DNA of 64,000 nt from Setomelanomma holmii. Its lineage: Eukaryota > Ascomycota > Dothideomycetes > Pleosporales > Phaeosphaeriaceae. A model generated the notes under the pieces. It saw only the letters and a list, made by a program, of their open reading frames with translations, searched no databases and had not been told where the DNA came from. The stretch covers positions 1-64,000 of the forward strand of contig ML978154.1 of assembly GCA_010015745.1 (NCBI GenBank), in the 5' to 3' direction. Positions 20,358 to 31,131 of the stretch are shown one piece after another. Positions within the stretch are counted from its first letter, which is position 1. Each line of letters begins with the position of its first letter. A program made the position numbers and the translations under genes.

Positions 20358-21948
20358 ATGTGCGGCCGATATGCACTGGCCTTGGTGAGTGATCGTTACT
20401 CCAGATGCTATACTTATTGACTGACAATCCTGCTCAGCGGCCTTCTGAGGTCCGCCAGCAGTTTGAGCAATCACACATGCCCGTGGAGGAAGCCCCAGAC
20501 GACGACGACGACGTGCGCCAGAGCTACAACTTCGCCCCAGGCTACCATGGGCTCATCTACCGAGCAGATGGTCAAGAACATGGCGGTCGGCAAAAAGAAA
20601 AAGAAGCGGAAAGTACAGAAGTCAAGAAGGAAGGTGCGACGGGCGACACCAGGTACAAGCTGCAGTCCATGCAATGGGGTATGTATGCGCTCCAAACTCG
20701 CATCGAACACACTGGCTCACATGACGCGAAAGGTCTTGTACCCTTCTGGACGAAGCGCAATCCCGACTATGGCAGCAAGATGAAGACGATCAACTGTCGC
20801 GACGACTCGCTCATCGAAGACCGCGGCATGTGGACAACCATGAAGAAGAAGAAGCGTTGCATCATCGTCGCCCAGGGCTTCTATGAGTGGCTGAAGAAAG
20901 GTAACCAGAAAGTCCCGCACTTCACCAAGCGCAAGGATGGTCAGCTCATGTGCTTTGCTGGACTTTGGGATTGTGTCCAGTTCGAAGGTGAGTGCCGTCT
21001 CCGTCCGCGCATCACGAGACAGGGTAGAAGTACATTCTTCCCTGCACATTTGAGCGCTTGTCACATCGCGCATACCCGAAGCTGTATTGCCCCGGGCACA
21101 TGCTGTATAGGGCGTTTCCAGGTTCCCACCCCGCGTGCCACGTTTTCCCTGCCTTGTGCACCTGCCGTGACATACTGACAGCCGCCCTAGACTCTACCGA
21201 GAAGCTCTATACGTACACCATCATCACCACCGACTCGAACAAACAACTCAGCTTCCTGCACGACCGTATGCCCGTCATCCTGGAGAACGGCTCAGAGGCA
21301 ATACGAACATGGCTTGATCCAACTCGCACAGAATGGAGTAAAGACTTACAAACATTGCTCAAACCATACGAGGGTTCGCTCGAGTGCTACCCTGTCAGTC
21401 AGGAGGTGGGCAAGGTTGGAAATAACTCGCCTTCCTTCCTTGTGCCGATAAATAGCGCCGAGAACAAGAACAACATTGCCAACTTCTTCGGTAACCAAAG
21501 AAAGGCGGGCAAGTCGAAGAACGAGGAGCAATCCGTGAAAAAGGCAGTGCATGACCTCAATGACTCGACGACTCAGGACGGCAAAGTGAAGATCGAACAC
21601 GACGTCAACGAAACTCGTGCTACCACGGACCGCGTGGAAGGTACCGAAGATAACGCGCCATTGCCTGTTCCAGAAGCTCCCGGAGCACAGACCTCGGAGC
21701 AATTCAAAGGTATCAAAAGAGAGCGCAGCGAGGCGGAAGACGAGAGTAGCACCGCAGATGCAGAACCACCACACAAAACGCGCAAGCCCGCACCCTCTGC
21801 GTCGCCCACAAAGAAGACGGTCGTCTCGCCGGCCAAGTCACCCGCGAAGAAGCAAGGTACGAGAAGCGCCACAAGTAACGGTAGTGCAGCAAAGACGTCC
21901 AAGAGCGATGGAAGCCAAAAGATCACATCCTTCTTCAGTGAAAAGTGA
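20358..21948 (+). CDS. SRAP/HMCES-family abasic-site DNA-protein crosslink protein
   Basis: Four exons (20358-20384, 20438-20678, 20733-20987, 21191-21948) give 426 residues. The first exon encodes only nine residues (MCGRYALAL); Cys2 is the residue that crosslinks abasic sites in HMCES/YedK proteins. Other SRAP marks follow: RPSEVRQQ, QSYNFAPGYHGLIYR, NCRDDSL, GFYEWLKKG with the conserved Glu, and HDRMPVIL with the conserved His. The C-terminal 170 residues are polar and disordered, with Lys/Pro-rich stretches and two similar FF motifs (NNIANFF and QKITSFF), which look like degenerate PCNA-binding boxes. The role is shielding of abasic sites at forks. Intron 3 is long (203 bp) for this window. 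Confidence 0.92.
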
Positions 21949-22673
21949 TGAGTACACATCTCCCAGGCAATGGGGTCCAATGAGAGCGAATGAGTGTCAT
22001 GCGGAGGAACATGATCCTTCTCATACCCAATGCTCATGCAATAGCAATGGGCGGTGTAGAAAGAAGCTTGTCTCTCATATTGACGTTGCGCAAGTCATCG
22101 CCATCAGCATTCTGAGAATGGGAGATTGGCATCAGTGTAGTCCGGGGGAGTTCCAGACAGGGCAATGCGATTTTGAGGACGAAGGCATGGAGAAGAACAC
22201 TTGGGGAATCATAGATAGACCATTTGACTACCTCGCAAGTGAGATGGCGGGACTGTCGCAGCAACCACGCTAATGGCGGGGCCCCGGGCGAACCACGGCG
22301 AGGACGCATCTTCGCGACTCAAACCCTGCGCAACGTCTGCTCCAACGTGCAGCTGCTTGAATGCAGACAGCCCCTGTAATTGTGACCAATGCGCTATCGA
22401 GCGCCATCTTAACCTATTCGAGTTATTGGATTCTTCTTGGCCACCTAGTCTGCATCAAAAATACCACCGATCTACCATGTAGCGACCTCTCCATCGTTCT
22501 GCCATTTCATCATGTTACATCCTCGATACTCAGCCGAGCTCACCTGCGGACTTATGGAGGACTTGCGATAATCTATACTGCGTTTCTATGATCCATACGC
22601 CGGTATCAACCAGTCCTACGTCTTCGCAAAAGCCCATCAACCTTCTGGTCCCAAAGTCACCATCGTAACCAAG
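21949..22673. other. Intergenic, no gene seen
   Basis: 725 bp between two plus-strand genes. Small frames cover it but lack motifs. It must contain the promoter of the isochorismatase-AlkB-GST gene. Confidence 0.4.
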
Positions 22674-25600
22674 ATGGTCTCCAAGATGTCGTCCTTAATG
22701 GACTTGGTATCGCAAAACCAGCCACGATTCGAGACACATCAGGCACTTCTCGTGATTGGGATGCAAAATGACTTCATCCAACCTGATGGACGACTCCCGG
22801 TGAGCACCAAGAATGGATACCTGGATCGGATACAAAACCTGATCCCCAAGTTCCGCGAACTCAATGGCAATGTTATTTGGGTGCAGACTCTATACGAAAC
22901 TGACCGGATTGCAAACGATGCGAACACGGGCGAGGGAGACGCGTTGGTTGTCGGTGGTCTGATCGATGGAGATGAGAGCAGTACCGAAGCAGAAGAAATG
23001 ATCAAAGACCTGCCACCAGAAAAGTCGAAATCAAAACACAAACAACGTGCCCTCGATTTACTGAAACGCGTATCAGCGCGAAGAAAGACTATACCCCAAG
23101 AAGTGGCAGTAGCATCGGCGGAGCAAGACGACGAGCTGTTTCTTTTGAAGAGCGAGAAGAAGTCGCCAGCTTGCGTACCGGACACTCACGGAGCGCAGTT
23201 TGCAGACGTCATTGCAATGCAGTTCGAATTGCCCGCCGACATGGTGATAAAAACAACGAACTACTCGGCTTTCCAGGGTACATCATTGCTCATGACACTA
23301 CGAGCGAAGCTTGTTACCGAGCTTTACATTTGTGGATGCATAACGAATGTCTCGGTGCTAGCCACAGTCATCGATGCGGCGAGACATGGCGTCAAAATCA
23401 ACGTCATTGAAGATTGTCTCGGCTACCGCAAGCAAAGTCGACACGAGCTGGCGCTGAAGCGCATGGACGAGTTCTTCGACGCCTACCTGGTTGACAGCAC
23501 CGAAATCCTTGCTCGAGAAAGGCCGGTCGCTATAGAGAAGAAGTCAACGTCACCCAATGGATCGCGAAAAGGATCGAGGGATACCGAGAAGCCCGCAGAA
23601 GCCATGATGGGCCGTTTGTCGCTCAACGATGTCGATGCGCGGCCGTCCTCTCGGCCTCAAAGTATCAGGTCGCCCACTAAAGTATTGACAGGGGGGCAGC
23701 GCAAGCTGTCACTTGTGTCAGTAGCCGAAAGTCGGAAGGCGCTGAACACGCCTGCTGTGATCGAACCAGTACCTGAGCCATCAGACGAGCAATTTGCGGA
23801 CAACCTGGTGCGCGGCGCCACCGTTGCAGGTGCTCAAGAAAAGGAGCAGAATGGCGAGAAAGAAGAGCCTAAGCTAGTCACGAAGAAGATTCGGATGCGC
23901 TCGAAGGGTAGAAAGAAAAAGAAGAAAGCGGAAGAAGAGGAGCCGAAGGATGTCACAAAAGCGGAGGCTGCAAATGTTGAAGCGAGCACAACCGCGAACC
24001 AAGGTACAGCTGCAGCGGCTCAGCCAGTCGTCGTGCCCAGCACCGCCACTGAGCCTACCAAACCACTACCACCGTCTGCGCCAGAGTCTCGCCGAAGCTC
24101 TGTTCTTTCCAAGGCTGAAAGTGTTCTGAATCTGCGCGAACGGGTGAATAGGCAGCAATCACTCAAGACGGCTGCGTCACAGCCTGTGTTGTCTGGAAAG
24201 GCTGAGACCAAGGAAAAAGAAAAGGATAGAGAAAGCTGGTCGGACCGTGTGCGCTTGTCACTGTCTAGGGCGCCAAAGTCTGAGGGAGCGTCTGACTCAA
24301 AGAACCGAGGTTCCATTGTGTCTACAAAAGCGCCATCAACACCGTCACGGATCGAATCTCGGCCTGTATCAATCGCTGCACAATCTATCGCAGAGGTTCC
24401 AGCGACACCAACCAAGGTCCCAGAAGCTAAACCTCAAGAAATACCTGAGCCTAGAAGTCAAAAACCGACTGAACCACAAACGCCAACCAGGCCTGTGCCA
24501 GCTATTGGAGCGTCGTCTGAAAAGAGCAGCTCCATTGCCAGGAACTCCAAGCTTCAGTCTTTGGCTAACCTGCCAGTCCTCGGCCCTGGTGACACAATTG
24601 CAGAGGGTGATTCGCGCGTCATCCACGAGTTCTTCCCGTCAGACCTCACTCACCCCACGGACCCTTCAAAACCACTTCGCGACCTCGTTTTCGCTCAGCT
24701 GCACAGTGAAGTCAAATGGCAGAAAATGATGCACCAACAAGGCGAGGTCCCTCGCCTTGTCTGCTGTCAGGGCGAGTTCGGCGATGACGGCTCAATGCCA
24801 GTCTACCGCCATCCTGCTGATCAATCTCTTCCACTACTGCATTTCTCGCCCAAGGTGCAGCTTATTCGCAAACAAGCCGAGCAACTCGTGGGCCACCCGC
24901 TCAACCATGTATTGATGCAGCTCTACCGATCAGGAAACGACTATATCTCCGAGCACTCCGACAAGACCCTTGATGTTGTGAAGGGCTCGTCCATCGTGAA
25001 CGTCTGTTTCGGCGCACAAAGAACGATGCGTCTGCGTACGAAGAAGGCCGCAAAGCCTCCTTCTGAGACTGCTTCTGAGGACAAGCAGAAAGAAGAGGAC
25101 AGCCAACGGGCAACCCAACGTGTACCGATGCCACACAACTCGATGTTCATTCTGGGACTCAAGTCCAATGAGAAATGGCTCCACGGCATCATGGCAGATA
25201 AACGTCTCCCGGCCGAACGCAGCTCCGCAGAACTCGACTACAACGGTATGCGCATCAGCCTTACATTCCGCCACATTGGCACCTTCCTCGATGCCCGCGA
25301 GTCTACAATCTGGGGTCAGGGTGCAACCGCCAAAGAACAACGCGACGCTGCCGATGTGATCAATGGGGACGAGGAAGAAGGCGAACGCATGATCCGCGCA
25401 TTCAGCAAAGAGAACCACGGCGCTGAGTTTGATTGGGACCAGCACTACGGCGCCGGCTTCGACGTCCTGCACTTGCACTCCGCACCTACCGATCTTCCTA
25501 TCCTCTTCGCCATTAATAGCAGCATTGAGACTAAGCAAACCCAGCTCGGCTTGCACGCTGCGAATGTAAAATTCACCACCGTAGACCCGCCAGGCCTTGA

Positions 25601-26111
25601 CCAAGAAGACGCACATGTTGTCTTCAGAGACAACGACAGAGCACACACCGAAGTCACAAACCCACGCGCGATACTCATGTACATCGATCGCTACTATCCT
25701 CTCGACACATCATCAGCATCCAAACCCGTCACCGCAAATGCATACCCGATCATCCTCCTCGCCGCTGGAATCCTGAAAGCGTGGCGCAACTACGACGTTT
25801 TTACCGAGGAGTTTGCGAACCTGATGCAAGTGCTGGAAGAAAGGTTAGAGATGGATGGAGGCCCGTTCATAGCTGGGAAGCGCTTCAGTACGGCAGACTG
25901 CTTCGTCTGGCCGATTTTGGATGAGGTGTTGGACAAGTGGGCAGGTTGGGAAGAGGAGAGGTTCAAGGGGTTGGCGGAGTGGTATAGGATGACGTGGAAG
26001 AAGAAGGCTTGTGTGAAGAAGCTTAGGGAGAAACTGCCGGAGGATAAGCAGAAGGAAGTGGTGGGGGTTGCTAAGGTAGATGAGGGGACGGCGGAAGGTG
26101 GGAAGGATTGA
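22674..26111 (+). CDS. Three-domain fusion: isochorismatase-like hydrolase, AlkB-like dioxygenase, GST-like domain
   Basis: One uninterrupted reading frame of 1145 residues. Residues about 20-285 are an isochorismatase-like cysteine hydrolase: Asp in VIGMQNDFI, Lys in MVIKTTNYSAF, and the nucleophile Cys in CGCITNVSVLATVIDAARHG. A disordered Lys/Glu/Ser/Pro-rich linker (about 290-630) follows, with basic runs that could be nuclear localisation signals. Residues about 640-880 are an AlkB-like 2-oxoglutarate/Fe(II) oxygenase: YRSGNDYISEHSDKTL (HxD), WLHGIM (second His) and RISLTFRHIG (2OG-binding Arg). Residues about 935-1130 resemble a glutathione S-transferase, ending in GGPFIAGKRFSTADCFVWP. 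AlkB enzymes demethylate alkylated nucleic acid; the roles of the other two domains are unknown. The initiator could be codon 1 or Met5. Confidence 0.9.
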   Translation: MVSKMSSLMDLVSQNQPRFETHQALLVIGMQNDFIQPDGRLPVSTKNGYLDRIQNLIPKFRELNGNVIWVQTLYETDRIANDANTGEGDALVVGGLIDGDESSTEAEEMIKDLPPEKSKSKHKQRALDLLKRVSARRKTIPQEVAVASAEQDDELFLLKSEKKSPACVPDTHGAQFADVIAMQFELPADMVIKTTNYSAFQGTSLLMTLRAKLVTELYICGCITNVSVLATVIDAARHGVKINVIEDCLGYRKQSRHELALKRMDEFFDAYLVDSTEILARERPVAIEKKSTSPNGSRKGSRDTEKPAEAMMGRLSLNDVDARPSSRPQSIRSPTKVLTGGQRKLSLVSVAESRKALNTPAVIEPVPEPSDEQFADNLVRGATVAGAQEKEQNGEKEEPKLVTKKIRMRSKGRKKKKKAEEEEPKDVTKAEAANVEASTTANQGTAAAAQPVVVPSTATEPTKPLPPSAPESRRSSVLSKAESVLNLRERVNRQQSLKTAASQPVLSGKAETKEKEKDRESWSDRVRLSLSRAPKSEGASDSKNRGSIVSTKAPSTPSRIESRPVSIAAQSIAEVPATPTKVPEAKPQEIPEPRSQKPTEPQTPTRPVPAIGASSEKSSSIARNSKLQSLANLPVLGPGDTIAEGDSRVIHEFFPSDLTHPTDPSKPLRDLVFAQLHSEVKWQKMMHQQGEVPRLVCCQGEFGDDGSMPVYRHPADQSLPLLHFSPKVQLIRKQAEQLVGHPLNHVLMQLYRSGNDYISEHSDKTLDVVKGSSIVNVCFGAQRTMRLRTKKAAKPPSETASEDKQKEEDSQRATQRVPMPHNSMFILGLKSNEKWLHGIMADKRLPAERSSAELDYNGMRISLTFRHIGTFLDARESTIWGQGATAKEQRDAADVINGDEEEGERMIRAFSKENHGAEFDWDQHYGAGFDVLHLHSAPTDLPILFAINSSIETKQTQLGLHAANVKFTTVDPPGLDQEDAHVVFRDNDRAHTEVTNPRAILMYIDRYYPLDTSSASKPVTANAYPIILLAAGILKAWRNYDVFTEEFANLMQVLEERLEMDGGPFIAGKRFSTADCFVWPILDEVLDKWAGWEEERFKGLAEWYRMTWKKKACVKKLREKLPEDKQKEVVGVAKVDEGTAEGGKD

Positions 26112-26314
26112 GCTTTTGCTGGCTTGGCGTTGGGTGTTTAGATGTGTTATGTTGTATGCTGTCATTGGAATTGGGTGGCGTTAAAGGGTACATGGAAATC
26201 AGAATTGAAATTTCAAGACCACTTTTGCGTGTGTGTTGACTGCGGGAGTGCGGTGAGCTGATGTGGTGACCGATGCTTGTGCGCATCTGATTGCAGCGGA
26301 CTTTACAATCGGGT
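26112..26314. other. Short spacer before transposon remnant
   Basis: About 200 bp of presumed 3' flank of the fusion gene. No gene is visible. Confidence 0.3.
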
Positions 26315-27604
26315 GCCAAAAGTTTGTTCGCGCCTGCGCTCGGGCCACATCCACCACATTTACTACCAGAATTCAACCACCTATAACTCTACCCACAGTG
26401 AATGAAAATTATACGCAAGAGGCGTGAATTAATCGCATTGTACTTAATATTTAGTCTGGTAACCACTTGCCTGGCGGCAGGCTTCTAGCTGACGCGGCAT
26501 AGAGATAATAAGCTTCTTGATCAATGTGTCAGGTATGGCAGCCTATGCCTCCTTTAACCCAGCTTCAAATGCCATCCACTCTTCTGCAGACTCTCCTATG
26601 TAGTCTAACTCGGGATGGAGCTCATGAAGCTTCTTCTTGAGGGCCCACCACATGTGTTCAATAGGGTCTAAGTCAGGTGAATAGGGTCGCTATTCAATGG
26701 TCCACACGCCATGTCTCTCAAGGTACTCCTTGCTTTTTTTTGTCGTATGGATAGGAGCGTTATGCATCATAAAGCGCTCCCCAGGTTTGTATTGAGGTAA
26801 GAGGCCCTCACTGAGAGCCTCTCAATAGCTCCAATTAGTGTAGCCTTTGCGCTTTGCTATGCTGTCGCGGGTCATGATTACTAGAGGACTACGCCCAACA
26901 CAACCCCCCGGAGTCAACCAAATTGAGCCCCAGACCATCCGAGCAGGCTGGCGAGCAGTGCTAACCTCTTCCACTTTGGCGTGAGTCCATTTCTCCGCTG
27001 GTAAGCGCCACACCCAGCTAGTGTTGTGGCCGCTTCCTTGAGCAATACTGCACTTGTCACTGAACTTGAGAGTCGTCCGATGCCAGTTAAAGCTAGAGTA
27101 ATTGCGCGCAAACGTGAGACAAAGCAGCGGTAACCAGCTTCGAGCATGACGCGTTGAATAGTGCGCCTAGAGACGTTGGGGTGGTTAGAATTGGCTGGCC
27201 ACATCCCAGCCTCCTCTAAAAGCTTGCGGTACTCAATTTTCAGGCACTTTTGAGCAAGACGCAACAGTACTCGGCGATCGCGTCTGCTTAAAATTGGTGT
27301 ACGACCAGCCCAAGGGCGTGAGGCGTTGCTGCTGGTGGTCTCCCATCGCTGGATAGTCTTCTGAACGCAGCGCTGCGAGCAGCTAAGAGTACTTGCAATT
27401 TCCTTTGTCCGCACACCCGCCTCTTTCTGAGCAAGAACAAATCGCGCTGGCGTTCTGATAGTTCACCTCCGCGCATTCGATTACCACTAGTTTCTGTGCC
27501 AAAAGCTCTCATGTTGGCGGAGTTATCGCGTGTTGAAGAATGGGTGGTTCTTTGCGTTCGCGTTGTTTGGGTGGGTCCGTGCATTTGGCGAACAAACTTT
27601 TGGC
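26315..27604 (-). mobile_element. Degenerate Tc1/mariner-type transposon
   Basis: An element of about 1.29 kb bounded by a perfect 17-bp inverted repeat, GCCAAAAGTTTGTTCGC at 26315-26331 and its complement at 27588-27604. The repeat is imperfect further in, and no flanking TA is visible directly outside. The internal transposase is on the minus strand and full of lesions. The size and contents fit a Tc1/mariner family DNA transposon. Confidence 0.75.
26444..27512 (-). pseudogene. Broken Tc1/mariner transposase
   Basis: Reading from 27512, an N-terminal helix-turn-helix (RTKEIASTLSCSQRCVQKTI) and a Tc1-like second helix set (RRDRRVLLRLAQKCLKIEYRK) are visible, then the DDE region in other frames. 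The first frame changes near 27430 and near 27080. The second acidic residue, normally in a DNAPIH motif, reads MMHNAPIHT with no Asp. The third is in PYSPDLDPIEHMWWALKKKL, preceded by a stop codon. The normal C-terminus (SGYQTKY-stop) is preserved at 26444. The element cannot encode an active enzyme. Confidence 0.82.
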
Positions 27605-27844
27605 TTAGTACAGTACATTGTGGTGCAGCAGAATAAACTGATGATGAGATAGCTTGGCAGTGCACGAAAGGGGGTTCAAGAAACGGCCTGCAGGGGTGCC
27701 AGATCACATTCACAATCTCCCACACGGTAGGTCTCGCCTCAGATAGCAAAGTATACTTACTATTGTCTTCCCACCCTCCAGAAACAATGCGAATCGCGTC
27801 CTGGTGTTCAGCACGAGATCTTCATCACGCAACAGCATCATCCG

Positions 27845-29430
27845 TCATTCTTTATACATGTCCAGTCCTTGATACCTGAATATGCTCTTCACCGAGGTAC
27901 GCTTGATCCGCGTCTGAATCGACTGCTTCGATATCGTGCTGTCCCCGTCAGTGGACTTCTTCTTAGCCTTCGCATCCACCGGGAACTGGGCCATGACTTC
28001 ATCATCAGCAGCCTTCCAGCACAGCGGTTGGCATGTCTTACAACCGTCCCTCCAGTAGTGATCGGCTATGTCGGAGAGCACACGACTCTCAGAACCGAAG
28101 TTGCTGTTTCTAAAGTATTCGTCCTCTTCTAGCATTCGGTGGACCTTGCCGCAGCTGTACGTCATGAAAGAGCGGTATCTTTCTGTGAGTTGCTGAGCCA
28201 TACGACCTGAATAAGGATTATATCCATAGGAAGAGGATTTGTACGTGGCCATGACAGTGGCATTGTTCGGTATGTCCTTGATGAGCGCTGGTATCTTCCG
28301 GCCACCAAGGGTGAGGATAATGACCTCCGGAGAAGTCCCCGTGAGATCGTGCAGTTCCGAAAGCAGATCGTCAAGGATGTTCATGTTCTCGACATCTACA
28401 ACAATGGATTTGTTGGCCGAAGGCCTTTGATGAAGATCTGGCGGCAAGGTGGAGCGCGGATGCGCTGGGCTTGAGGAGGGCGCTGCGTCACGGTGTCGAG
28501 GCTGCTTTTGGGACCCTCCACTTCCAACTTCGCCTTGGCTGTCCTATAGGTGGAAGCCGTCTTTATCGTTCCGGTAGTCGAGCTTGACAGTAGACTCATG
28601 AAGTCTTGGTAGGCCGACTCGCGGTCAGATCTCATACTATCAGCCTCTACGATTGATGATGTGAGGCTATAGTAGACATAGGGCGTGACGATGCTACACA
28701 ATGTGCTCAGGACCATAGTAGCCGTTTTCGGTGTACGGACAGATCCGGGTTGGAAACCCTCTTGATGATCTGCGAAATGGTTGAACGAGGCTTGGAGATT
28801 AGTCAACTCTACTCCACGCTCGTCGTACTTGTCCTCAGCTTTTTTAAATTCACGAAGTAAGTCAGTCAGACGTGAGCGGAGCTCCTAGAGCTCTGCTGCG
28901 ATACTTTGACTCGTAGTTACCGACGCTCGAGTATTGATGCTACACAAGGTTAGCAATCTAGCGATCCGCGATCGAGCGGTATATACATACAGGTTTTCGG
29001 AGCATACGGCTAGATTGAGAGTGATCTTGTGGGCCATCAGGTGCTCTCTTAGCTGCGAGACTTCATCTTGCTTCCACAAGTACCGCACAGTCCGCCATTT
29101 GGACACTGTCTCCGTGACATCGTTGCGTAGAAACTCAGCAACGAGCTCCCCGAGGCTTTGGAATATCTGGACACACTGGGTCAAAGCCTCTTGTAGGTCC
29201 CGGCAAGTTGCGGGGTGCACAACCCCAGTGGCTGTATCTTCCTCTTGTAAATATCCGTGCAGAGTGCTCAGAATTGAGTAGAAGGATTTCCGATCTTGCG
29301 ACACCAATTTAAGGTACGTCGGAGCTTGAAGAATAGAATCAACGGCTTGATAGAGAGCCTTGGACAGCGTGTAGGTGCTCATTAGGAGGGAGCCGACTCC
29401 GGCAGCTATGGCAACTGTTTCTGGCAACAT
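27845..29430 (-). CDS. Probable PigL_N-type (STAND N-terminal-like) protein, gene model uncertain
   Basis: The first exon (29430 to about 28987) starts MLPETVAIAAGVGSLLMSTY and has the helical pattern of the fungal PigL_N/STAND N-terminal domain, found ahead of NACHT or as stand-alone proteins. A likely 102-bp intron (28885-28986) hides an in-frame stop. The frame then continues as a coiled coil (ELRSRLTDLLREFKKAEDKY) to about 28400. A change of frame near 28450-28560, possibly a second intron, is needed to reach the last segment (to 27845). That segment has SANKSIVVDVENMNILDD and a Cys-rich part (CKTCQPLCW). No NTPase motif is seen. It may be a real gene with a splice site I cannot fix, or a pseudogene. 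Confidence 0.45.
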
Positions 29431-30070
29431 AAAAGAAGCCTTCGATCTTGCGAAAGAGGACGAAAAGATGATATCGAAACGCAACCTCGAACAGCCTTCT
29501 GTGACGGCGAATTCAGCCAGTCGTGATATGCGCTGAGAAGGCCGTCAGTTTTGCGCTGAAGGTGAGCGCGATGGCTGTGCACACCATGTGTGTCTGGCTG
29601 AGTGAACGCCACCGTTCGCCCAGGAAGTCCTTCAGTTCTCAGCCACAGCCTGGGGCTAGTAGTATCCATCGAAGATTACGATGCATCTCAATGATACGTT
29701 CTGTTTCAGACACCCATTCCACTTCGGACTCTTATCGAGGGGGATCGCAGCGTAGCCTTGCTTTGCTAGCGGAGGATGGGCTGATCATTGTGATGCGGTA
29801 GCTTGCGGGCACATACAAAGCAAGACAGCAGAAAAGCGAGTCTTAACTTCTAGTTGGCCAGAATACGGTTATCTGGTTGTTGAGATTGCTTAACTTCCTC
29901 GATGGTGTGTGGCCCGCCGCTTGTGCACACAGCCTTGCCAAGCCATCGGCAAAAGTGACCGCCGATGCTCGAGATTCTTCGAAGCTTAAGCTGTCGCGAC
30001 TCGCTCACTACTACCTTCAAGTCACCGCGCATATCCCTACCTCTCACCCACCAGAAGGATCCTCGCCACA
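29431..30070. other. Intergenic between divergent genes
   Basis: 640 bp between the PigL_N-type gene and U1-C. Overlapping small frames lack motifs. Presumed promoters only. Confidence 0.35.
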
Positions 30071-30789
30071 ATGCCGAAGTTCTTCTGTGACTACTGCGAT
30101 GTCTATCTCACACACGACAGTATGAGCGTGCGGAAAGCGCACAACAACGGCCGCAACCACCTCCGCAACGTTCAAGCCTACTACGAACAAATATCAAGCG
30201 AACAAACGCAGCAGGTTATCAACAGTATCACCGATGCGTACAACTCAGAAGGGCAGGCGAATCCACTGTACCAAGCAAACCTAACTGGAGGATTCCCAGG
30301 AGGGCCGATGAGCGGAATGGGTATGGGGATGCCTCCGCCGATGGGTATGCCAGGAGGAATGCCTGGATTCCCACCGCCAGGTGAGTGAAAGATTCGACTT
30401 GCAAACTACGGGCGAAGCTAATGAGATGTAGGAATGCCAGGAATGCCGCCGCCATTCATGGGACGAGGAGGACGTAAGTTCGTGCATTCTACCTTGCAAA
30501 GCCAATTGCTTACAGAAATCTAGCACCGAACATGCCTCCAAACATGCCACCCTTCCCTCCATCGAACATGCCTCCAGGTCCAGGCGGTATGCCTCCGAAT
30601 ATGCCACCCTTCCCGCCCCCAAATATGCCTGGCGGCCCTCCAGTCGGCATGCCACCCTTCCCCTTCCCACCTCCTGGTGGAGCCGGCTCACCACCCGGTG
30701 GCATGCCATTTCCGCTACCTGGAGGCATGCCTGGTATGCCACCTGGCGCACCACCTGGCCGCTTCCCTCCTGGACCGCCCGGACGCTAG
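30071..30789 (+). CDS. U1 small nuclear ribonucleoprotein C (U1-C/Yhc1)
   Basis: Three exons (30071-30380, 30432-30473, 30524-30789) give 205 residues. The N-terminal U1-C zinc finger is textbook: MPKFFCDYCDVYLTHDS with C6, C9, H24 and H30, followed by GRNHLRNVQAYYEQ. U1-C stabilises pairing of U1 snRNA with the 5' splice site. The C-terminal two thirds is a low-complexity tract of Pro, Gly and Met (repeats such as GMPGMPPP and NMPPFPP), as in other U1-C proteins. The middle exon is only 42 nt. The ATG context (CACAATGCC) is normal. Confidence 0.96.
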
Positions 30790-31131
30790 GAGCGTCCTGT
30801 CGCATACATGGGAGGGATGCTACATGGCATGAACGGGCTTGAGATGAACTTCATGAGGAAGGCCGAAGACGACGATATACCCAGACTAGATTTGAGAGGT
30901 GGCGATGGCAGAACATGGGGTGGCGCAGCGACAGGCGCAAATGCAGTCGAAGTCAAGCGGATCAAAGTCGAGTCGCAATGAGCATTATGGAACTGTGGAG
31001 GATGCAAATGTATGTCTACCGTGTCTCTCAGATGGGCTCGCGCTTACATGAGACGCTAGTAATATCAAGATGGCAAGAGGGCCCAAGAAGAATTACTGTA
31101 CAAAACATGTTCAAAACAGCTTTTTATGCTG
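30790..31131. other. Convergent intergenic, no gene seen
   Basis: 342 bp between convergent U1-C and NmrA-like genes. It should contain both 3' UTRs. The plus-strand frame right after the U1-C stop is rich in Met, Gly and acidic codons but has no start or motif. Confidence 0.35.

Noticed and set aside
20988..21190. Possible snoRNA in the long intron of the SRAP gene
   Set aside because: No C box (RTGATGA) with a matching D box was seen.
24930..25646. 238-codon minus-strand frame inside the AlkB fusion gene
   Set aside because: Antisense shadow of the conserved AlkB/GST coding sequence.
30532..30789. Independent Pro/Met-rich small gene
   Set aside because: It is the third exon of U1-C, joined by clear splice sites with the correct phase.
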